NCBI GenBank assembly: GCA_050789255.1 | Contig: JBOZRQ010000030.1 | Span: 1-64,000 of the forward strand | Reading direction: 5' to 3' | Length of the DNA: 64,000 nt | Origin: JBOZRQ01 sp050789255 | GTDB taxonomy: Bacteria > Bacillota > Sulfobacillia > Symbiobacteriales > Symbiobacteriaceae | Shown here: in pieces, positions 47,293 through 54,752 of the stretch | Position numbering within the stretch: the first letter of the stretch is position 1 | Layout of the letters: every line of letters begins with the position of its first letter | Position numbers and translations under genes: made by a program | Notes under the pieces: model-generated | Seen by the model: the letters and a program-made list of their open reading frames with translations, nothing else | Database searches by the model: none | Told to the model about the DNA's origin: nothing

Positions 47293-49818
47293 ATGGGCAG
47301 CTACGTGCTGGGTTTGCAGGAGATCGACCGGACGCACGTCGCGCTGGTTGGCGGCAAAGGCGCACATCTGGGTGAGCTGTCGCGGATCGAAGGGATCCGT
47401 GTGCCGGCTGGCTATTGCGTGACGACGGACGCCTTCCGGCGGATCATGGCGGAAGCCCCGTCCATCGACGATCAGCTCGACCGGCTGTCGCACCTGAAGC
47501 CGGATGACCGGGAGGCGATCCGCACGCTCAGCGCGCAGATCCGCCAGACGCTCGAAGCGACCACCATCCCCGACGATCTGGCGGCGGCGATCACCCGCCC
47601 GCTCGCCCGGCTGGGTGAGCAAGCCGCCTACGCCGTCCGGTCCAGCGCAACGGCGGAGGACTTGCCGACGGCCTCCTTCGCGGGCCAGCATGACTCGTAC
47701 CTGAACGTCGTGGGGCCAGAGGCGATCCTCCGCCACGTCAGCCTTTGCTGGGCCTCGCTCTTCACCGAACGGGCCGTGAACTACCGGCTGCAGAGAGGCC
47801 TGGACCACCGGCAGGTCCATATGGCCGTGGTTGTACAGAGGATGGTCGTCCCGCAGGCGGCCGGCATCCTGTTCACGGCCGACCCCGTCACAGGCAACCG
47901 GAAGGTCGCCTCCGTGGAGGCTAGCTTCGGCCTCGGCGAGGCCCTGGTCTCCGGACTGGTGAACGCAGACGTCTACAAGGTGCGGGACGGCCAGGTCGCG
48001 TCCAAAGCGGAGCGGCAGGAGCGGCCAGCGCTGACCGATGAACAGGCCGTGCGGCTCGTGCAGCTGGGCCGGCGGATCAAAGGCTACTATGGCCGCCCCC
48101 AGGACATCGAATGGTGCCTGGTCGACGACCATTTCCAGATCGTCCAGAGCCGGCCGATCACCACGCTGTTCCCCATCCCCGCGGCCGACGACGGCGAGAA
48201 CCACGTCTACGTCTCGGTTGGCCATCAGCAGATGATGACCGACGCCATGAAGCCCCTGGGGATCTCGCTGTGGCAGCTGACGGCCGCAAGGCCCATGTTC
48301 GAGGCCGGTGGGCGGCTCTTCGTCGACGTTACGCGCGGCCTGGCAACGCCTTCGACCCGCGCCGCCTTCCTGGAGACCCTGGGGAGATCCGATCCGCTGC
48401 TCGGGGACGCACTTCGAACCATCATAGACCGCGGAGACTTCCTCCCCACCATCCCGGACCAGGGTCCCGCCGGGGCGCCGGCTGGCGGCCCGCCAACCCC
48501 GATGGAAACCGATCCGGCCATCGTCGACGAGCTGATCGCCCGTAGCCAGGCATCCATCGCCGCCTTGAAGCGCGACATCCGGGGGAAGTCCGGATCGGCG
48601 CTCCTCGACTTCATCCTGGCGGACATCCAGGAGCTGAAGCGAGTCCTGTTCGCTCCGCGGAGCCATCAGGCGATCATGGCGGGAATGGAGGCCACCTGGT
48701 GGCTGAACGAGCGGCTGCAGGCGTGGCTGGGCGAGAAGAACGCAGCCGACACGCTGACGCAGTCTGTCCCCAACAATGTCACTTCGGAGATGGGGCTGGC
48801 GCTCATGGGCGTCGCGGACGTGATCCGCCCGCATCCGGAGGTGGTGGCCTATCTGGAGCAGGCAAAGGACGAGGACTTCCTGGACGAGCTGCCCAGGCTC
48901 CCGGGCGGGCAGGAAGCGCAAGATGCCATCTGGGCATGGCTGGAGAAGTACGGCATGCGCTGTGTCGGCGAGATCGACATTACGCGGCCGCGCCTGAGCG
49001 AACGGCCCACGATGCTCCTGCCGATGCTCCTTGGCGACATCCGCAACTTTGAGCCGGGCGCCGGCAAGCGGCGCTTTGAGCAAGGGCGGCAGGAGGCGCA
49101 GACGAAGGAGCAGGAGTTGCTGGAGCGCCTGCGGGCCTTGCCGGACGGGGCGCAGAAGCTCGGCGAGACCAAGCGCATGATCGACCGGGTCCGCACCTTC
49201 ATCGGGTACCGGGAGTACCCGAAGTACGGGATGATCAGCCGCTACTTCGTCTACAAGCAGGCCCTGCTCGAAGAAGCCGAGCGCCTCGTGCAGGCCGAAG
49301 TGCTCCGTGAGAAGGAAGACATCTTCTATCTGACGTTCCAGGAGCTCCAAGACGTCGTGCGCACGGAGCAGGTGGATGACCAACTCATCCGCCAACGCAA
49401 GGAAGCGTATTGGTCCTATCAGGCGCTCACGCCGCCCCGGGTGCTTACGTCGGAGGGCGAGGCTGTCGCCGGGTCGTACCGGCGCGAGGACCTGCCGCCG
49501 GGTGCGCTGGCCGGGTTGGCGGTCTCCGCGGGGATCGCCGTCGGGCGAGCCCGCGTGGTCCTGGACATCGCACAGGCCGATCTCGAACCGGGCGATATCC
49601 TGGTCACGACCTACACGGACCCCAGCTGGACCCCTCTGTTCGTCGGGATCAGGGGCCTGGTGACGGAGGTGGGGGGCCTGATGACCCACGGCGCGGTGAT
49701 CGCACGGGAGTACGGCTTGCCGGCTGTCGTGGGGGTGGAGCATGCCACCCGACGGATCCGGGATGGGCAGCGGATCCGCGTGCATGGGACGGAAGGGTAC
49801 GTTGAGATTCTGCCCTAG
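47293..49818 (+). CDS. rph: Rifampin phosphotransferase-like PEP-utilising enzyme
   Basis: 841 residues from ATG 47293 (MGSYVLGLQEIDRTHVALVGGKGAHLGEL), with an AGGGAGTGAGC site; ATG 47260 is an alternative. Three-domain PEP-synthase-like layout: ATP-grasp domain (AYAVRSSATAEDLPTASFAG and GILFTADPVTGNRKV, about 112-210), a central antibiotic-binding domain (about 320-745), and a C-terminal swivelling His domain with GGLMTHGAVIAREYGLPAVVG, catalytic His about 799. The order ATP domain - drug domain - His domain is that of rifampin phosphotransferase, not of true PEP synthase, whose His domain is central. It inactivates rifamycins using ATP with release of AMP and phosphate. Many carriers lack rifamycin exposure, so another substrate is possible. 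Confidence 0.88.
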   Translation: MGSYVLGLQEIDRTHVALVGGKGAHLGELSRIEGIRVPAGYCVTTDAFRRIMAEAPSIDDQLDRLSHLKPDDREAIRTLSAQIRQTLEATTIPDDLAAAITRPLARLGEQAAYAVRSSATAEDLPTASFAGQHDSYLNVVGPEAILRHVSLCWASLFTERAVNYRLQRGLDHRQVHMAVVVQRMVVPQAAGILFTADPVTGNRKVASVEASFGLGEALVSGLVNADVYKVRDGQVASKAERQERPALTDEQAVRLVQLGRRIKGYYGRPQDIEWCLVDDHFQIVQSRPITTLFPIPAADDGENHVYVSVGHQQMMTDAMKPLGISLWQLTAARPMFEAGGRLFVDVTRGLATPSTRAAFLETLGRSDPLLGDALRTIIDRGDFLPTIPDQGPAGAPAGGPPTPMETDPAIVDELIARSQASIAALKRDIRGKSGSALLDFILADIQELKRVLFAPRSHQAIMAGMEATWWLNERLQAWLGEKNAADTLTQSVPNNVTSEMGLALMGVADVIRPHPEVVAYLEQAKDEDFLDELPRLPGGQEAQDAIWAWLEKYGMRCVGEIDITRPRLSERPTMLLPMLLGDIRNFEPGAGKRRFEQGRQEAQTKEQELLERLRALPDGAQKLGETKRMIDRVRTFIGYREYPKYGMISRYFVYKQALLEEAERLVQAEVLREKEDIFYLTFQELQDVVRTEQVDDQLIRQRKEAYWSYQALTPPRVLTSEGEAVAGSYRREDLPPGALAGLAVSAGIAVGRARVVLDIAQADLEPGDILVTTYTDPSWTPLFVGIRGLVTEVGGLMTHGAVIAREYGLPAVVGVEHATRRIRDGQRIRVHGTEGYVEILP

Positions 49819-49844
49819 CGGGCCAGCCCTCCGCCAAAGTAGCC

Positions 49845-49877
49845 AAAGAGCAGCCCCCAGTAGGTGGGCTGCTCTTT
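49845..49877. terminator. Terminator between rph and the luxC-like gene
   Basis: AAAGAGCAGCCC and GGGCTGCTCTTT pair around a 9-nt loop, and TTTCG follows on the plus strand. It lies between convergent genes and can act in both directions. Confidence 0.85.
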
Positions 49878-49880
49878 CGT

Positions 49881-51149
49881 TTACCCGATCTCCACGATTC
49901 GGCTGTAAAGGCGCAGGGGGTAGTCACCGTCGTGGGCTTCCCCCGCAAGCGTGCGGCTCATCTCGCCGGCCCCGGTGATCCGCACCGCCCCGGCCCTGGC
50001 CAGGCGGTCGCTGAGCGGGAGGCGGTCGTGGTCGCCGCACAGCAGACCGCAGGTCTGCAGATAGTCCTTCTTGCCTTTGAGCGTGGGCACAATCTGCTCC
50101 CGCGGCAGGGGCTTGACCCAGCAGTTGCGGAACAGGCAGGAGAGGGCAAGGGTGCGGTCCTCGGTCACCAGTACGCTGACGCCGTCGCCGCGGTAGACGG
50201 TGTTGCCCGTGAGGTGCTGCTCCAGTTCCTCCGTGTAGAGGTGCAGGGTCGCCTTGGCGCGAAGCCCGCGGGGCACGGGTGGGTAGGCAGCGTTGACAGT
50301 ACGCAGCATCTCGTAGAACCGCTTGCCGAAGGCTTCCAGTACCGCACGGTCAGCGGTGTCCACATAGATGCCCTGGCAGGAGCTGCAGAGCAGCTGCCTG
50401 GTCTGGCAGATGTGGTGGGCCAGGGCGGTCAACTGCTCGTCGGTGGCGTCAAGAGTGGCATAGGCGAAGCTTAACTTGTGCCCCCACGAAATGACCTTGG
50501 TGTTGCAGCTCGCCAGGCTGCGGGCGGCGGAGACGGCCTCGTCACCGCCCCACACGACCACGGCATCGGCCACGGCAGCGAATCGTTGCAAGGTGCCCAA
50601 GTCCTGCGATGACACATCGAACACGTACACGAAGTCGGCCAGGGCGGGCTCGATCTTGCACAGCTCGGAGAGGAGGAGCACGGAGATGCCGCTGTCTGCG
50701 GAGGGGAGCTTCAGGATGTTGATATTGCCGGCCAGCAGCCCCTCGATCACGCTGTAAGCGGGCAGACCGTCTACGTTGCCCGCGGCGATGTGAAACAGCA
50801 CGCCCAGTGGATAGCGGTGCCGCCGGATGTCGCAGTGTCCTGCATGGCGGAGCGGTTCGGCGGTGTCGCAGAGCTCCATGCGGCACTTGTATTCCAAGCT
50901 TTCACGGGAGAACAGCTGCAAGGCGGCGGCCAGGTGCGCCTCGCTGATCTGGAAGTCCGCCATGAACTGCTGCAGGATGAGGTCGTAGCCTCCCGCCGCG
51001 ATCCGCCTGCCGAGGGTATCGCAGGCGGCAATCACCTGCTCCTGCGTAATGGACTGACTGGCGATGGTGCGGACACAGTCCGCCTCCAAGGTCTCCAGCA
51101 GGCCCGACAGGGCGGAGTCCTCGTACAACCTGCCGTGGGCCAGAATCAC
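49881..51149 (-). CDS. luxC: LuxC-like acyl-CoA/acyl-protein reductase
   Basis: 422 residues of the LuxC family, an aldehyde-dehydrogenase-like NAD(P)H-dependent fatty-acyl reductase. LuxC hallmarks: HRYPLGVLFHIAAGNVDGLPAYS (about 111-133), VVVWGGDEAVSAARSL (about 197), VISWGHKLSFAYATLD (about 220) and the catalytic cysteine region LLCSSCQGIYVDT (about 253). It reduces acyl-enzyme from LuxE to an aldehyde. It is 3 nt after luxE on the same strand. No luxAB, luxD or flavin reductase is present, so the aldehyde must serve something other than light. Confidence 0.92.
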   Translation of the reverse strand: MILAHGRLYEDSALSGLLETLEADCVRTIASQSITQEQVIAACDTLGRRIAAGGYDLILQQFMADFQISEAHLAAALQLFSRESLEYKCRMELCDTAEPLRHAGHCDIRRHRYPLGVLFHIAAGNVDGLPAYSVIEGLLAGNINILKLPSADSGISVLLLSELCKIEPALADFVYVFDVSSQDLGTLQRFAAVADAVVVWGGDEAVSAARSLASCNTKVISWGHKLSFAYATLDATDEQLTALAHHICQTRQLLCSSCQGIYVDTADRAVLEAFGKRFYEMLRTVNAAYPPVPRGLRAKATLHLYTEELEQHLTGNTVYRGDGVSVLVTEDRTLALSCLFRNCWVKPLPREQIVPTLKGKKDYLQTCGLLCGDHDRLPLSDRLARAGAVRITGAGEMSRTLAGEAHDGDYPLRLYSRIVEIG

Positions 51150-51152
51150 GGG

Positions 51153-52262
51153 TTACACCTCCTTGAGCAGTTGCTCGCCGCCGGCGGCGCAGGTGACGAT
51201 GTCCCGCACACCCACACGTCCGATGATCTCCAGATAGGGGGCGTCGATGCCGCAGCCGCAGTCCTCACGGATGACGCCGAGATCATCGGTCATCACACTG
51301 AGGATGGGCATGCTCATGGTCATGGGGGAGAGGAGGTTGACCAGCCCCACCGTGCCGTGGGGCACAGGCGCAAGGGTGTCGGGGTCACGGATGATGACCC
51401 GGCTGTAGACCGGGATGTGGAAGTGGTGCTTCTCGCAGGTGGTGTAGAGAATGGGGTGCTCCACAGCGCCGAAGAACTCCACACACTCCTGTTCGGGGAT
51501 ACCCAGCACATCCCACGCCAGTTGATAGAGCACCTCTTTGTCGACCCGCTGGGCGTAAAACTGCTTCCACCCGCCGCCCATGGTGATCTTGGAGCCACGG
51601 GGCAGCGCCATGGCAATGCCCGCCTCCTTCATTTGGGACAGGAGCATATGGGTGTACGCGGGGAAGCCGATGGTGCGAGTGGGGAAGAGACTGCGCCCAC
51701 AGCGGAGCAGCTGCCGTTTCAGCCCCTCCAGGTTCAACTCGTACTTGCCGTCCTTCCACACCAGCGCATAGGTGCGTGACAGGGCGGGGGCCATGTAGGT
51801 GAAGCCGTAACCCGTCTTGGAGAAGGCGGTCTGGTTGTGCCTGGTCGGCTGATACCCGAGGATGATGTAGTGGCAGGGCAGCAGGGAGAGCAGCCGGTGA
51901 AAGCGGCCGACCCGCAACACCATGGACAGGCCGTGCCACAGACTGCGGGTGTCAAAGCCGATCTTGCTCATTTTGCCGCTGGTGCCCGAGGAGGTGGCTT
52001 TGATCAGCATCCTCTCCGCAGGCATGGAGAACAGCTCGTGGTGCTTGAAGTAAAGGGTGGGCAGCACGGGTAGCTTCGCCACGTCGTCCATGGTGCGGAT
52101 GCGGCTCACATCCACTCCCTGCATGTCGCAAATACGGCGGTAGTCGGCGCAGTTGGCATACTGAAATTGGGCGTTCTGCGCCATGGCCTCCACAAAGAGC
52201 TGCTCCGTACCCCGCAAATCGTAGGGGTGCTTGTGACCAAAGAGCTTCGTCCGCTTGTCCAT
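51153..52262 (-). CDS. luxE: LuxE-like acyl-protein synthetase
   Basis: 369 residues from ATG 52262 (MDKRTKLFGHKHPYDLRGTE), with AAAGGAGTGG upstream. LuxE/PaaK-like AMP-forming ligase: KATSSGTSGKMSKIGFD (about 92-108) is the ATP loop, GGGWKQFYAQRVDKEVLYQ (about 238) is family-specific, and the C-terminal DIVTCAAGGEQLLKEV contains the cysteine expected to accept the acyl group before transfer to LuxC. With LuxC it makes a fatty-acid reductase. The upstream region is AT-rich, consistent with its own promoter; the gene diverges from the 52454 gene. Confidence 0.92.
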   Translation of the reverse strand: MDKRTKLFGHKHPYDLRGTEQLFVEAMAQNAQFQYANCADYRRICDMQGVDVSRIRTMDDVAKLPVLPTLYFKHHELFSMPAERMLIKATSSGTSGKMSKIGFDTRSLWHGLSMVLRVGRFHRLLSLLPCHYIILGYQPTRHNQTAFSKTGYGFTYMAPALSRTYALVWKDGKYELNLEGLKRQLLRCGRSLFPTRTIGFPAYTHMLLSQMKEAGIAMALPRGSKITMGGGWKQFYAQRVDKEVLYQLAWDVLGIPEQECVEFFGAVEHPILYTTCEKHHFHIPVYSRVIIRDPDTLAPVPHGTVGLVNLLSPMTMSMPILSVMTDDLGVIREDCGCGIDAPYLEIIGRVGVRDIVTCAAGGEQLLKEV

Positions 52263-52453
52263 CTCGCCACTCCTTTTGCCGACCACGCCGATGATCGTAC
52301 GTTCACAGTTGGCCAACGGGATGGCCACTTCCTCCCCGAGCCGGCGAAACAAAGAAGGAGAACAAAATTTTCCCTATATTGGCAGGAAATATAAGAAAAA
52401 GGTAGAATCTTGTAAGTGGACTCACTACATAAAGGGAAGGGTTGGTACCGACG

Positions 52454-53011
52454 ATGGCACCGAAGAATGCGTCAGTTCCTGCACCGCCCCTGGACCCTAC
52501 GGTCCTCCTGAGTGACCTGTCGACCTTTGTGCCCCTGGTTGAACGCAGGGAAGAGGTGCTCCAGGGCCGGAATCTCCCGGCTCACATCGACTTCAAGGCC
52601 CCCGCTTCCGGGCGCAGCAGCGCCGAGGCCAGCCGCTTTGCCCGCATCGCGGCCGAGGACCATCATCTCCCGTCCCCCCGGTTCGAGGCTTTCCACATTG
52701 CGTTCAGCAGCAAGCATCAGGCCATGCTGTGCACGCCCACGGCCACCTATGACGCTACGCTTCCTAACCACTATAAAGTCTCTTGGTCCAGGGACGGCGC
52801 CCTCTTCCGCATCAACATGGCCTTCGCCCTGGAGCCGCTCGACTGGACCACCCCGCAGGGCATGATTCGGCGGGCGCCGATCTACCTGTACCGCAACCTG
52901 AAGGACCTCGGCACCGTGCTGTACATCGACCTGAAGGGCAGCGCACTGCGCCCGGTCAAGAAGGCGGCCGAAAAGAAGGCGCCCGAGCAGGCGCCCAAGT
53001 CCTGGGTGTAA
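52454..53011 (+). CDS. Protein of unknown function
   Basis: 185 residues from ATG 52454 (MAPKNASVPAPPLDPTVLLSDL); TTG 52442 is an alternative nearer the GGGAAGGG site. Proline-rich N-terminus, then a globular domain: FEAFHIAFSSKHQAMLCTPTATYDATLP, VSWSRDGALFRINMAFALEPLDW, RAPIYLYRNLKDLGTVLYIDLKG. The C-terminal tail is lysine-rich (KKAAEKKAPEQAPK). No signal peptide or cysteine motif, and no family recognised. Stand-alone gene with its own terminator. Confidence 0.65.
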   Translation: MAPKNASVPAPPLDPTVLLSDLSTFVPLVERREEVLQGRNLPAHIDFKAPASGRSSAEASRFARIAAEDHHLPSPRFEAFHIAFSSKHQAMLCTPTATYDATLPNHYKVSWSRDGALFRINMAFALEPLDWTTPQGMIRRAPIYLYRNLKDLGTVLYIDLKGSALRPVKKAAEKKAPEQAPKSWV

Positions 53012-53020
53012 TCCACGAGA

Positions 53021-53052
53021 AAGGGCAGCCCACCGGGAGGAGGGCTGCCCTT
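53021..53052. terminator. Terminator between convergent genes
   Basis: AAGGGCAGCCC and GGGCTGCCCTT pair around a 10-nt loop between the 52454 gene and the convergent VOC gene. Confidence 0.82.
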
Positions 53053-53056
53053 CGAT

Positions 53057-53458
53057 CTAGCCCTGGGCGCCCGGCTCCATGTAGGCCAGCTCCCAGATAT
53101 GTCCGTCCGGGTCCTCGATCGCTTGTACGTACATAAACCCGTGGTCCTGCGCTTCCCGGGCAAGCGCTCCGCCCGATGCCACGGCCTTGGCCACCAGGTC
53201 ATCGACCTGCTGCCGGCTGTCACAGGAGAGGGCGAGCAGGACCTCCGTAGTCCGGGTGGCGTCACTGACGTCCTTCTTGGTGAACGTCTTGAAGTAGCTT
53301 TCCTCCAGCATCATGACGAAGATGTTGTCGTCGACGATCATGCAGGCCGAGGTCTCACCGGTGTACTTCGGCTCAAACTGGAAGCCCAGAGCGGTGAAGA
53401 AGGCCTGGGAGCGCCGGACGTCCTTGACCGGAAGGTTCACGAAGAGCATGCGAGACAT
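53057..53458 (-). CDS. VOC-family protein (glyoxalase/bleomycin-resistance fold)
   Basis: 133 residues forming one vicinal-oxygen-chelate unit made of two beta-alpha-beta-beta-beta modules: MLFVNLPVKDVRRSQAFFTALGFQFE (about 4-29) and EVLLALSCDSRQQVDDLVAKAVASGG...YVQAIEDPDGHIWELAYME (about 72-128). The second module ends in a D-P-D-G-H-x-W-E motif, with His and Glu as likely metal ligands. Such single-unit proteins act as isomerases, dioxygenase relatives or drug-binding proteins; the substrate is unknown. ATG 53458 follows AAGGAGAGG. Confidence 0.9.
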   Translation of the reverse strand: MSRMLFVNLPVKDVRRSQAFFTALGFQFEPKYTGETSACMIVDDNIFVMMLEESYFKTFTKKDVSDATRTTEVLLALSCDSRQQVDDLVAKAVASGGALAREAQDHGFMYVQAIEDPDGHIWELAYMEPGAQG

Positions 53459-53560
53459 AGCTGATCCTCTCCTTATGTCGATTTTTGGTCCCTGCTAGGA
53501 CGACGAACGAGACCCCATGAAATCGACACCACCGGAGAAGTTTCTTCGAAAGGGCTGCGA

Positions 53561-54175
53561 CTATAGCCCCGTCAAATGGTCAGAGATGACACGGGAGGAG
53601 AGGACCTGCGCGGTGGGGTCCAGCTCGTAACGATGTACGACTGCGTTGGCCTGTGGGCGCCCGGCCTCACTGGGGTCGATCAGGCCCTTCAGTTCGGCGG
53701 TCGTCGCACCGTGCCCGAAGACCGCCACATGGGCATCGGTTCCCAGTAGCGGCACTAGGTCAGTCTCAAAGAAGGCGTGGACCCGCCGCCTCACCTCGAC
53801 ATCCTCTTGCTCGGGCCATACCGGCCACCAGCGCTCCCCAGGTCTGTGTCGGGCGATGAATGCCGCATGGGGAAGGCGCGACTCAATCTCCCGGGTTGAC
53901 TCCCAGGGGTGGTCGCGCCGCTCCTCGTTGTCGAAGATCTCGCTCAGCTCCGGTACCAAGGTCAGCGGCAACCCCAACGCCTGGGCGAGCGGGGTTGCCG
54001 TTTCGATGACCCGCGAGAACGGACTGCAGAAAAGAATAGAGACAGGAACCTGCTCAAAGACGAGCGGAATTCGTTCCGCCTGCTGCTTGCCCAATGGGCT
54101 CAGGCCGTCGTTGGGCGTTCGGTGCTGCTGGATGTTCCCCAGCGACTGCGCGTGGCGAATGATGTACAGAAACAA
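53561..54175 (-). CDS. Histidine phosphatase (phosphoglycerate-mutase-like)
   Basis: 204 residues from TTG 54175, giving LFLYIIRHAQSLGNIQQHRTP with the catalytic RHA motif at about 7-9; GAAAGG lies about 10 nt upstream. Other motifs: PLGKQQAERI, FCSPFSRVIETATPLA (second catalytic Arg) and VAVFGHGATTAELKG (second catalytic His, about 158). Broad phosphatase family; substrate unknown. Its start lies 122 nt inside the 3' end of the MocA-like gene in another frame. Confidence 0.85.
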   Translation of the reverse strand: MFLYIIRHAQSLGNIQQHRTPNDGLSPLGKQQAERIPLVFEQVPVSILFCSPFSRVIETATPLAQALGLPLTLVPELSEIFDNEERRDHPWESTREIESRLPHAAFIARHRPGERWWPVWPEQEDVEVRRRVHAFFETDLVPLLGTDAHVAVFGHGATTAELKGLIDPSEAGRPQANAVVHRYELDPTAQVLSSRVISDHLTGL

Positions 54176-54752
54176 CGCTGGCCGGCCTTTCGATGGTGGT
54201 TTGATTCTTATTGTAGTCCTCGGGGGTGTCCAGGTCCATGTGAATCCCTGGATCGTCCACCTCCACGTGAGTGACCCGGGCCGGCGCCAGCAGTGAGCGC
54301 AGCGAGTGCACGGCGGGGTCAAGGGCCAGCAGCTCATCGGCCAGCCCAACCGGCACCCGCACGGGATGCCCCCGGCGACCGCCGTAAGTCGGGATGCAGA
54401 TCGAACCTGAAGGCCCGGACATCAGCCGCCGGTAGGTCTCGGGCTGCACCCGCGGCAGGTCCCCCGGTACGATCAGCACCGAGCTCCACCCGTCAGGCAG
54501 CGCCCGCACCCCGGCCTGGGCCGAGGAGAGCATGCCGGCCTCCCAGTCCCGGTTCCAGACCACCCGTAGCCGGGGGTGCGCCGGCAGGGCCGCGGAGTGA
54601 GCCCCCAGCACCACCACGACCCGGCCAGGGGTACCCTCCAGCGCGGTGGCCACCACCTGCCCCAGCACCGTGGTCGAGCCCCAGGGCAGGAGCAGCTTCG
54701 GCGCCCCCATCCGCCGGGAGGCCCCGGCGGCGAGGATCACTGTCGCCAGCAT
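54054..54752 (-). CDS. MocA-like nucleotidyltransferase (Moco cytidylyltransferase type)
   Basis: 232 residues. The N-terminal signature TVILAAGASRRMGAPKLLLPWGST (about 4-27) is that of MobA/MocA nucleotidyltransferases, followed by VLIVPGDLPRVQPETY (Mg2+-binding, about 92) and RGHPVRVP. The expected family end, DLDTPEDYNKNQ (about 184), is followed by about 46 atypical residues that overlap the histidine phosphatase gene. Either the genes truly overlap or a frameshift removed a stop. Such enzymes add CMP to molybdopterin, the cofactor form used by xanthine-dehydrogenase-type enzymes. Its start touches the stop of the Mo-hydroxylase gene. Confidence 0.85.
   Translation of the reverse strand: MLATVILAAGASRRMGAPKLLLPWGSTTVLGQVVATALEGTPGRVVVVLGAHSAALPAHPRLRVVWNRDWEAGMLSSAQAGVRALPDGWSSVLIVPGDLPRVQPETYRRLMSGPSGSICIPTYGGRRGHPVRVPVGLADELLALDPAVHSLRSLLAPARVTHVEVDDPGIHMDLDTPEDYNKNQTTIERPASVVSVHHSPRAVAGEHPAAPNAQRRPEPIGQAAGGTNSARL

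Noticed and set aside
47275..49785. An 836-codon open frame on the minus strand opposite rph
   Set aside because: It mirrors the rifampin phosphotransferase gene, has a His/Arg-rich composition typical of an antisense shadow, and matches no family.
49881..52262. Bioluminescence operon
   Set aside because: Only luxC and luxE homologues are present; no luxA, luxB or luxD in the flanking DNA.
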